Shown: positions 1-5,739 of the stretch, piece after piece
How the letters are laid out: the number at the start of each line of letters is the position of its first letter
Numbering within the stretch: the first letter of the stretch is position 1
NCBI GenBank assembly: GCA_021808985.1
Contig: JAKBAQ010000082.1
Span: forward strand, 1 to 10,709
DNA length: 10,709 bases
Source: Pseudomonadota bacterium
GTDB taxonomy: Bacteria; Pseudomonadota; Alphaproteobacteria; Acetobacterales; Acetobacteraceae
Direction: 5' to 3'
Made by a program: the position numbers and the translations under genes
Notes under the pieces: model-generated
The model's database searches: none
The model's input: the letters and a program-made list of their open reading frames with translations, nothing else
What the model was told of the DNA's origin: nothing

Positions 1-1014
1 GATGGATGCGCGGCCGATTTCAAATGCCCCTTCCATGCCTTCACCTGGGAGATTGACGGCAGCCTCAAGGACATTCCCTGCCGCTGGGATTTTCCACACC
101 TGACCGATGAGAAAATGCAACTCCCCGAGGCCGTGGTGGCGCGCTGGCAGGGCTTCATTTTCATTCGTGAAGCAGAGGAAGGTCCGAGCATCGAGGAATA
201 TCTCGCCCCCCTGCCAGAGCATTTCAAGAATTGGCATCTCGAGCAATGCTGGACCTCCATCTGGGTCGCCAAGGTCGTCGATGCGAACTGGAAGACAACG
301 GCGGAAGCCTTCATGGAGGCCTGGCACACGATAGAGACGCATCCGCAACTCATGGACTATCTAGGGGATGCCAACACAAAATATAATCTCTATGGCGATC
401 ATGTGAATGTCGCGCTGACGCCCTACATCACCAACTCGCCCCACATTCCCGCGGGCAAGCTCACCGAACAACAGATCGCCGATATCGCCGCCGAGCGCAC
501 CGGGCTTGATAAAATGCCGGGCTATGAGCGCGTGATCGTCAAGCCTGGCCAGACGGCCCGCCAGGCCATGGCCGACTATAACCGCCAGCTTTACGGCGCG
601 GATCTGGGGTATGATTCCTCCGACATATCCGACTCCGAGATGGTGGACCTCTTCACCTACAATGTTTTTCCTAATTTCTCCCCTTGGGGCGGGCGGACGC
701 TCAATATCGTCTATCGCTGGCGCCCCTGGCCGGACCAGGAGCGTTGCCTGATGGAGGTGAGGGTTCTCAGCCGCGCGCCAGCTGGCGAAAAGCCGCCCCG
801 CTCTGTGCCCATGCATATGCTGGATGCGCATGAAGTCTGGGCCGATGCGCCCGAGCTTGGCGCGCTTGGGTCTATTTTTGATCAGGACATGTTCAATCTC
901 CCCTTCGTGCAGGAAGGCATGAAGGCGTCCAAGAACCGGAAACTGGAGCTGGGCGATTACCAGGAAAGCCGCGTGCGGCACTTCGCCCGAACCTTGGACA
1001 AATACCTGGCTTAG
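1..1014 (+). CDS. Rieske non-heme iron ring-hydroxylating oxygenase, large (alpha) subunit, 5'-truncated
   Basis: The frame is open from the first base and ends in TAG at 1012-1014, giving 337 codons; the start and the first half of the Rieske motif (CxH) lie upstream of the window. The second half is visible as CPFH (residues 9-12 of the fragment), followed by a W and the 'DGSL' turn typical of Rieske domains. The mononuclear-iron motif is ExxHxxxxH: Glu106, His109 and His114, in the run EAWHTIETHPQ. The third, acidic iron ligand is probably Asp294 or Asp296 near the C-terminus. The tail (SRVRHFARTLDKYL) is typical of the family. Such enzymes use O2 and electrons from a ferredoxin/reductase to hydroxylate or demethylate aromatic or alicyclic substrates in the cytoplasm. 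The ferredoxin gene at 1870-2214 is a candidate partner. The family assignment is firm; the substrate is unknown. Glu in place of the usual bridging Asp is noted as a finding. Confidence 0.93.
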   Translation, partial: DGCAADFKCPFHAFTWEIDGSLKDIPCRWDFPHLTDEKMQLPEAVVARWQGFIFIREAEEGPSIEEYLAPLPEHFKNWHLEQCWTSIWVAKVVDANWKTTAEAFMEAWHTIETHPQLMDYLGDANTKYNLYGDHVNVALTPYITNSPHIPAGKLTEQQIADIAAERTGLDKMPGYERVIVKPGQTARQAMADYNRQLYGADLGYDSSDISDSEMVDLFTYNVFPNFSPWGGRTLNIVYRWRPWPDQERCLMEVRVLSRAPAGEKPPRSVPMHMLDAHEVWADAPELGALGSIFDQDMFNLPFVQEGMKASKNRKLELGDYQESRVRHFARTLDKYLA

Positions 1015-1168
1015 GACAGGAATTATATCATAAGTTATATATACCCCGGAAAAAATAGAGAGAGTGTGTATTTTTTGAGGGAGTATGAAATAACCGATGA
1101 CAAGCGGTGGCGCGCGGTGTAGCCAGATTGTGAACAACAAGTGACCAATCCAGGAGTGATAATAAGCC
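1015..1168. promoter_or_regulatory. AT-rich intergenic region upstream of the GntR gene
   Basis: This 154-bp gap has an AT-rich first half (for example TTATATATA at about 1034-1042 and a T-run near 1070-1076) set in otherwise GC-rich DNA, so it probably holds the promoter of the GntR gene. I cannot assign a convincing -35/-10 pair. No hairpin followed by a T-tract is visible after the oxygenase stop, so read-through from the oxygenase gene is possible. Two tiny ORFs occur here (1085-1093 and 1097-1144) but have no support beyond the presence of start and stop codons. Confidence 0.4.
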
Positions 1169-1864
1169 GTGAGCCGTAAGACCCAAGCCCAGCGAGTCCG
1201 CGAAATACTCGAAAATGAGATGGCCAGCGCAAAGCTCCTGCCGGGTTCACGTGTTGATGAGGAAAGCGTGGCCACCCGGCTTGAAGTCTCACGCACCCCG
1301 GTGCGTGAGGCGGTTTTGCAAATGGTGCAGGATGGGCTGCTTGAAAAACGGCCGCGCCAAGGCGCGTTCGTGCCCAGCCTCGGCCTACGCGAGATGGTGC
1401 AAATGTTTGAGTTCACGGCTGAATTGTCCGGAATTTGTGGTAAATACGCGGCGCGGCGCATGACGCCGGATAACATGCGTGAGCTGCGCGCCATGCACAA
1501 AAAGATGGAGTCGCTCCTCGGAAAGGGCGATATCCAAACCTATGCGGACATGAATACCGATTTTCATGTCTATATAATGCGCCTCGCGCGCAATAATTAT
1601 ATGTTTGATACAACTCACAATTACGGCCTGCGCCTGCTCGGCTATTTCCGCACGCACCTGTTCTACCCCGGAAAAGCCGAGCAGGATTACCATGACCATT
1701 GCACGCTGATGGGCGCATTTGAGCGTCAAGATGGCGATCTGGCTTATGAGTTGCTGCGCCAGCATGCCACCATCCAGGGCGATGTGCTGGCTGAATACCT
1801 CCTGCGCTCCGAACCAGCCCCCGCTTCGCCGGTACAGGCCGCCGCGGCCAAGCCAGCGGCCTGA
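1169..1864 (+). CDS. GntR-family transcriptional regulator, FadR-type (FCD domain)
   Basis: This is a 231-residue protein, the usual size for FCD-type GntR regulators. Residues about 5-70 form the winged helix-turn-helix, with the classic pattern LLPGSRVDEESVATRLEVSRTPVREA and the wing ending in RQGAFV. Residues about 75-215 form the all-helical FCD ligand domain. Candidate metal/ligand residues are Asn129 and His133 (NTDFH), His177 (DHCTLM) and His199 (RQHA), matching the usual D/N-H-H-H arrangement. The start is GTG at 1169, chosen because the protein aligns from MSRKTQAQRV and AGGAG lies at 1152-1156; the 12-nt spacing is somewhat long. The C-terminus ends in an Ala/Pro-rich tail of about 15 residues. 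FCD regulators generally bind small organic acids and act on neighbouring catabolic genes. Here the likely targets are the divergent region near 2215-2408 and perhaps 8881-8960. The effector is unknown. Confidence 0.93.
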   Translation: MSRKTQAQRVREILENEMASAKLLPGSRVDEESVATRLEVSRTPVREAVLQMVQDGLLEKRPRQGAFVPSLGLREMVQMFEFTAELSGICGKYAARRMTPDNMRELRAMHKKMESLLGKGDIQTYADMNTDFHVYIMRLARNNYMFDTTHNYGLRLLGYFRTHLFYPGKAEQDYHDHCTLMGAFERQDGDLAYELLRQHATIQGDVLAEYLLRSEPAPASPVQAAAAKPAA

Positions 1865-1869
1865 AACTT

Positions 1870-2214
1870 TCAGCCTGGCGGATATTCCGCGCCGAGAAAT
1901 ATCACGCCATCTTCCTCCCGCACGTGCCAGCGCCTTAGCTGGGGGCAGCGCATTGCGCCCAGGCAGCGCCCGCTCGCCAGGTCGAATCGGGCGCCATGGG
2001 CGAGGCATAACAGCGCGCCGCGCCTAACCCGTCCCGACTCTGAAAAAACAGCCTCGCCATGTGAGCAGCGATCCTCAACCGCATGTGCAACCCCCTGCGA
2101 CCGGCACAAATAAATCCGGTCGCGCCCCTTTTGTACTTGCAGCCCTTGTTCATCGGCCAAATCCCCGCTCGCCGCGGCTTCATGCCACTCCGCCAGGGTT
2201 GTTTCTCTTTCCAT
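1870..2214 (-). CDS. Small Rieske [2Fe-2S] ferredoxin
   Basis: The 114-residue protein has a complete Rieske signature: Cys50-Ser-His52, 17 residues, then Cys70-Leu-Ala-His73, numbering from the MERETT start. The surrounding sequence (VEDRCSHG and CLAHGARFDLASG) is typical of soluble Rieske ferredoxins or small Nir-type Rieske proteins, which pass single electrons to oxygenases. I chose ATG at 2212-2214 because the fold begins a few residues later (LAEWHEAA). An in-frame ATG at 2236-2238 has AAGG five bases upstream and could be the true start, adding eight residues (MVIKILCD). The gene is convergent with the GntR gene, with only 5 bp between the two stop codons, and divergent from the E1-alpha operon. 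The nearby Rieske oxygenase is the obvious candidate partner, but no ferredoxin reductase is encoded here. Acting as a separate electron carrier is inferred, not shown. Confidence 0.88.
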   Translation of the reverse strand: MERETTLAEWHEAAASGDLADEQGLQVQKGRDRIYLCRSQGVAHAVEDRCSHGEAVFSESGRVRRGALLCLAHGARFDLASGRCLGAMRCPQLRRWHVREEDGVIFLGAEYPPG

Positions 2215-2408
2215 GTCGCACAAAATTTTTATCACCATACAAACCTTGGTCATTTTTATATATATACAACGGCATTTTTGTATATTAAAAAAGGGTCGTA
2301 GATCACAGTGCCGCTTGCGCCAAAACAAAATACAGGCGCGTGGGAGGGAGCAAATAGAATGAAAGCTAAAATTGAGCATCTGGCCGTTGCCGGTGGGGGT
2401 AATCGCCC
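2215..2408. promoter_or_regulatory. Divergent control region between ferredoxin and E1-alpha genes, with palindrome and direct repeat
   Basis: A strikingly AT-rich stretch (about 2220-2292) lies between two divergent genes. It contains a perfect 8-bp inverted repeat, ATATACAA (2262-2269) and TTGTATAT (2278-2285), with an 8-bp spacer. It also contains a direct repeat, CATTTTTATATAT (2251-2263) and CATTTTTGTATAT (2273-2285), with one mismatch and a 22-bp period, about two helical turns. A further ATACAA occurs at 2237-2242. The TTGTAT/ATACAA half-sites resemble those often bound by FCD-type GntR regulators, so this is a good operator candidate for the regulator at 1169-1864. No confident -35/-10 pair was found on either strand. 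Confidence 0.5.
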
Positions 2409-2418
2409 ATGCAACTGA
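2359..2418 (+). CDS. Possible 19-residue leader ORF overlapping the E1-alpha start
   Basis: An ATG at 2359 follows a strong Shine-Dalgarno sequence, GGGAGGGAG (2342-2350), with a spacing of 8 nt. It encodes MKAKIEHLAVAGGGNRPCN and stops with TGA at 2416-2418, overlapping the E1-alpha ATG (2409) by 10 bp in a different frame. The ribosome site in front of it is better than the G-rich stretch (2392-2399) serving E1-alpha, so ribosomes finishing this ORF could re-initiate at E1-alpha (translational coupling). The peptide is not recognised, has no run of one amino acid typical of an attenuator, and may be a chance ORF. Confidence 0.3.
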   Translation: MKAKIEHLAVAGGGNRPCN

Positions 2419-3377
2419 GCCGTGAACAATTGCTCCAGGCCTTCCGCAGCATGGTGAAGATCCGGGAGTTCGAGGAGCGTCTGCACATTGAAAATCCCAA
2501 AGGCGAAATACCGGGATTTTTGCATCTTTACGCAGGCCAGGAAGCGGTCGCGGTCGGGTTGTGCGAGCAGCTGACCGAGCGCGACTATATCATCAGCACG
2601 CATCGTGGCCATGGCCATTGCATTGCCAAGGGCTGTGACGTTCCCGCCATGATGCTGGAAATTTATGGCCGCGCCGACGGGCTTTGCAACGGCAAGGGCG
2701 GCTCCATGCATATTGCCGATGTCACCAAGGGCATGCTCGGCGCCAACGGCATTGTCGGCGGCGGGCAGCCTATTGCGGTAGGCGCCGCCATTGCCTGCAA
2801 AATGCGCGGCGATGGCTCCGTGGCCGCCTCCTTCACGGGTGACGGCGCGGCCAATCAAGGTACGGTGTTCGAGGCGATGAATCTCGCGGTCGTTCTGCAA
2901 GTGCCGAAAGTATTCATGTTTGAAATGAACGGCTATTCCGAGCACACGGGCGGCAGTTACTCAACCGGCGCCAAAGACCCCATTCAGCGTGTACGCGGCT
3001 TTGGAATTCCCGTGTTCGAAGCTGACGGGTTTGATTTTTTCTCGGTTCATGACGCAGTGCGCCAGGCATTGGAGGTTTCACGCAACGGCGGCGGCCCCAC
3101 GGCCGTTTATGCGCGAACAACACGCTATTATGGACATTTCGAGGGCGATCCGATGCTCTACCGCGCGCCAGACGAGGTTGCGCGGCTGCGTGCCGAAAAT
3201 GACTGCCTGCAGAACTTCCGCCGGCGCGTGACAGAAGCCGGCCTTCTAACGACGGCTGATCTCGATGAGGTGGAAACGCAAATCAGGACGCTGGTTGAGC
3301 ATTCGGTCGTGGCTGCGAAAGCCGGGCGCAAACATGCGCCGGCCGAGCTTCTGACCAACGTTTACGCCAGCTACTGA
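2409..3377 (+). CDS. acoA: Thiamine-diphosphate-dependent dehydrogenase E1 component, alpha subunit (acetoin dehydrogenase-like)
   Basis: This 322-residue protein has the E1-alpha fold of 2-oxo acid/acetoin dehydrogenase complexes. The thiamine diphosphate/Mg motif starts with GDGAANQG (Gly144-Asp145-Gly146) and ends with Asn174 and Tyr176 in EMNGYSE. HRGHGH (65-70), GKGGSMH (95-101) and RYYGHFEGDP (239-248) are other E1-alpha signatures, and the last is especially AcoA-like. E1 decarboxylates or cleaves its substrate and transfers an acyl group to the lipoyl arm of E2. The start at 2409 is supported by the alignment and by a G-rich site at 2392-2399. It is the first full gene of a five-gene operon, with E1-beta only 11 bp downstream. 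Most E1-alphas read E-N-N at 172-174; here the first Asn is Met. The acetoin name is by family resemblance; another acyloin, diketone or 2-oxo acid is equally possible. Confidence 0.92.
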   Translation: MQLSREQLLQAFRSMVKIREFEERLHIENPKGEIPGFLHLYAGQEAVAVGLCEQLTERDYIISTHRGHGHCIAKGCDVPAMMLEIYGRADGLCNGKGGSMHIADVTKGMLGANGIVGGGQPIAVGAAIACKMRGDGSVAASFTGDGAANQGTVFEAMNLAVVLQVPKVFMFEMNGYSEHTGGSYSTGAKDPIQRVRGFGIPVFEADGFDFFSVHDAVRQALEVSRNGGGPTAVYARTTRYYGHFEGDPMLYRAPDEVARLRAENDCLQNFRRRVTEAGLLTTADLDEVETQIRTLVEHSVVAAKAGRKHAPAELLTNVYASY

Positions 3378-3388
3378 GGAGATCGTCA

Positions 3389-4402
3389 ATGCCGATGAAG
3401 ACAATGCGAGAGGCTATCAATGAGGCTCTGCATCAGGAAATGGCGCGCGATTCCAGTGTGATTGTACTGGGCGAGGATGTCTCCGGCGGCGCGGGCGGCA
3501 CATCCGGCCAGCGTGAGGCCGCGGGCGGCGTGTTCGGCCTCACCAAGGGGCTGCTGCCGCGCTTTGGTGATGCGCGCGTGATCGATACCCCCATCTCGGA
3601 GGCCGCCATCATCGGCGCCGCCAACGGCGCGGCCCTGGCGGGTCTGCGTCCGGTCGCCGAGATCATGTTCGCGGACTTCGTGGGTGTTTGTTTTGATCAG
3701 ATTTTGAATCAGGCGGCCAAATTCCGTTATATGTTCGGCCCGAACGCTAAGGCCCCGGTGGTCATCCGCATGACCATGGGCGCTGGCATGGGTGCCGCCG
3801 CCCAGCATTCGCAGACACTTTATCCCCTCTTCACGGCCATTCCGGGCATCAAGGTGGTCACGCCCTCCAACGCTTATGACGCCAAGGGGCTGATGATTTC
3901 CGCAATCCGTGATGATGATCCGGTGATCTTCCTGGAGCATAAAATGCTCTATGGCGAATCCTGCGAAGTTCCTGATGAGCCCTACACGGTGCCGTTTGGC
4001 GAGGCATCCCTCGTGCGTGAGGGTGATGACGTGACCATCGTCGCCTTCGCCCGCATGGTGAATTTCGCGCGCGACGCGGCTGATAAGCTCGCGGCCCTCG
4101 GTGTCCATTGTGACGTGATCGACCCCCGCACCACATCGCCCTTGGATGAGGATCTGATTCTGGAGAGCGTGCGCGCCACGGGCCGTCTGGTGGTGGTCGA
4201 TGAATCGCCGCCGCGCTGCTCGCTCGCGTCAGATGTCGCAGCGATGGTCGCTGAGCGCGCCTTTGGCTTTCTCAAAGCGCCGATACGTCAGGTCACCGCG
4301 CCGCATACGCCGGTCCCATTCGCGACCGCTCTTGAGAGTCTTTATATTCCGTCAAGGGAAAAAATCATCCAGGCGGCGCTCGCCACCATGGCCAGCCGCT
4401 AG
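3389..4402 (+). CDS. acoB: Thiamine-diphosphate-dependent dehydrogenase E1 component, beta subunit (acetoin dehydrogenase-like)
   Basis: The 337-residue length is standard for E1-beta. The N-terminal half is the pyrimidine-binding domain, with VLGEDV (26-31), the glycine-rich loop GGAGGTSGQ...GGVFGLTKGL (about 33-55), DTPISEAA with catalytic Glu71 that activates the cofactor, and AQHSQ with His140. The C-terminal transketolase domain (about 205-330) contains the VIDPRTTSPLDED segment and VVVDE. E1-beta pairs with the alpha subunit to form the active-site tetramer. The start ATG 3389 has GAGGAG at about 3377-3382, overlapping the E1-alpha stop region, so translation is likely coupled. The gap to E2 is 12 bp. 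The glycine-rich loop favours the AcoB-like branch over pyruvate or branched-chain E1-beta, but the substrate cannot be read from the sequence. Confidence 0.93.
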   Translation: MPMKTMREAINEALHQEMARDSSVIVLGEDVSGGAGGTSGQREAAGGVFGLTKGLLPRFGDARVIDTPISEAAIIGAANGAALAGLRPVAEIMFADFVGVCFDQILNQAAKFRYMFGPNAKAPVVIRMTMGAGMGAAAQHSQTLYPLFTAIPGIKVVTPSNAYDAKGLMISAIRDDDPVIFLEHKMLYGESCEVPDEPYTVPFGEASLVREGDDVTIVAFARMVNFARDAADKLAALGVHCDVIDPRTTSPLDEDLILESVRATGRLVVVDESPPRCSLASDVAAMVAERAFGFLKAPIRQVTAPHTPVPFATALESLYIPSREKIIQAALATMASR

Positions 4403-4414
4403 GAGAGGGAAGAT

Positions 4415-5728
4415 ATGTCGGAAATATTTGCCGTAACCATGCCCAAATGGGGGCTGGAAATGACCGAGGGTCAGCTCGCCGCATGGCACGTGGCCGAAGG
4501 CGATGCCGTGGCCAAGGGCGCCGAATTCGCGGACATCGAAACCGCCAAGATCGTCAACACGCTTGAAGCCGAGGACGATGGCGTGGTGGCGCGCCTGGTC
4601 GGTAAGGTGGGCGAGGTTTACCCGGTTGGGGCCTTGCTGGCCGTGGTCGCGCCGGCGGGAACGAACGCCGCCGGCATTGATGCCTTCATAGCCCAGAAAA
4701 CCGGCGCCCCGATGCCTGAATCAGCCCCCGCGCCTGTCGCCGCGCCGGAAGCGGCGCCAGCCGCGCCAAAAGCAACGCCTCTTGCCAAGCGGGCAGCGGC
4801 TGAGCTGGGCGTTGATCTGGCCAGCCTCGCGCCGGAAGGCACGCGGATCCGCCAGGCGGATGTGCAGGCCGCGGCGGTTGCGCCCAAGGCTACGCCAAGA
4901 GCCCTGAAGCGCGCCGCGGAACTGGGACTTTCACTGGCAGGCGTTAACGGCACTGGCCGCCAGGGCCGCATCACCTGGGAGGATATCGAACCCGGCGCCA
5001 ATGTGCCCGCGCCCGCATCCTTCAAGCCCGGCGTCGCGGCTCAGCGTGATGAATTGCTGCCCCTGAGCGGCATGCGCCGCGCCATCGCCAGCACATTGCA
5101 GGCGGCCAAGCAAACAATCCCGCATTTCTACCTCACGATGGATGTGGAGATGGACCGCCTGCTCGCCCTGCGCGCCGAGGTGAACGCGTCTGCCAATACG
5201 CCGAAATTTTCGGTTAATGATTTTCTGCTGTGCGCGGCAGCAAAAAGTCTTACAGCCTGCCCGAACATGAATGTGCATTTCACGCCCGAAGGCATCCGCC
5301 GCTTCGCCCGGGTGGATCTGGGCATCGCCGTCTCCATTGAAGGCGGTCTGCTTGTGCCGGTCATCCGTGATGCCGCCAATCTTTCCCTCTCGACGCTCTC
5401 TGCCACGGCACGAGATCTCGCGGCCAAGGCACGGGACCGCGGCTTACAGAGTGAAGATTTACAAGGCGGAACCTTCACGGTTTCAAACCTTGGCATGTTC
5501 GGCGTGCGCCAGTTTGAGGCGATCATCAATCCGCCCCAGGGTGGCATCCTCGCGGTGGGCGCCACCCGGCGCGAGGCGCGAGAAGCAAAGGATGGCGGCA
5601 TCAGCTTCGCCACCGTGCTCTCCATCACACTCTCCTGTGACCATCGCGCCATCGACGGAGCGCTTGGCGCGCGCTTCCTGGCTGATTTCAAGGCGCGTGT
5701 TGAAGCGCCGCTCTCCCTGCTGGTCTGA
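4415..5728 (+). CDS. acoC: Dihydrolipoamide acyltransferase, E2 component of the 2-oxo acid/acetoin dehydrogenase complex
   Basis: The 437-residue protein has the domain order lipoyl, linker, binding domains, catalytic core. The lipoyl domain (about 4-80) carries the modified lysine Lys45 in DIETAKIVN. An Ala/Pro-rich linker (about 97-122) follows. Two peripheral-subunit-binding-like segments are visible, at about 121-152 (degenerate, lacking the GTGxxGR turn) and about 160-191 (good, with NGTGRQGRITWEDI). The catalytic acyltransferase domain runs from about 213 to the end, with the active-site motif CDHRAIDG (His410, Asp414). The enzyme moves the acyl group from the lipoyl arm to CoA. AGGAGAGGG in front of ATG 4415 is a strong ribosome site. 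Some proteobacterial AcoC proteins instead carry an alpha/beta-hydrolase-like domain; this one has the classical E2 core, so the symbol is by operon context. No E3 gene is present in the window. Confidence 0.92.
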   Translation: MSEIFAVTMPKWGLEMTEGQLAAWHVAEGDAVAKGAEFADIETAKIVNTLEAEDDGVVARLVGKVGEVYPVGALLAVVAPAGTNAAGIDAFIAQKTGAPMPESAPAPVAAPEAAPAAPKATPLAKRAAAELGVDLASLAPEGTRIRQADVQAAAVAPKATPRALKRAAELGLSLAGVNGTGRQGRITWEDIEPGANVPAPASFKPGVAAQRDELLPLSGMRRAIASTLQAAKQTIPHFYLTMDVEMDRLLALRAEVNASANTPKFSVNDFLLCAAAKSLTACPNMNVHFTPEGIRRFARVDLGIAVSIEGGLLVPVIRDAANLSLSTLSATARDLAAKARDRGLQSEDLQGGTFTVSNLGMFGVRQFEAIINPPQGGILAVGATRREAREAKDGGISFATVLSITLSCDHRAIDGALGARFLADFKARVEAPLSLLV

Positions 5729-5739
5729 GGTTTGATTTG
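5727..5739 (+). promoter_or_regulatory. Ribosome binding site supporting a TTG start for the acyl-CoA synthetase
   Basis: GAGG at 5727-5730 overlaps the TGA stop of the E2 gene (5726-5728) and lies 6 bases before TTG at 5737-5739. The next in-frame start, ATG at 5746, is 15 bases from this site, which is too far for normal use. TTG is therefore the better start, with ATG 5746 as the alternative, which would shorten the protein by three residues. Confidence 0.55.

Noticed and set aside
1085..1144. Minimal ORFs before the GntR gene: ATG-AAA-TAA at 1085-1093 with a GAGGGAG-like site, and a 15-codon ORF at 1097-1144
   Set aside because: No recognisable peptide, no repeat of regulatory codons and no overlap with the GntR start; too short to distinguish from chance.
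361..1500. Long minus-strand ORF of 379 codons across the oxygenase end and GntR start
   Set aside because: It lies opposite two well-supported plus-strand genes and its translation shows no domain; it is a GC-rich shadow frame.
2256..2945. Minus-strand ORF of 229 codons opposite the E1-alpha gene and its promoter
   Set aside because: It runs antisense through conserved E1-alpha motifs and the AT-rich control region, with no family resemblance.
3386..4108. Minus-strand ORF of 240 codons opposite E1-beta
   Set aside because: Antisense shadow of a strongly conserved gene; low-complexity His/Gly/Arg-rich translation without motifs.
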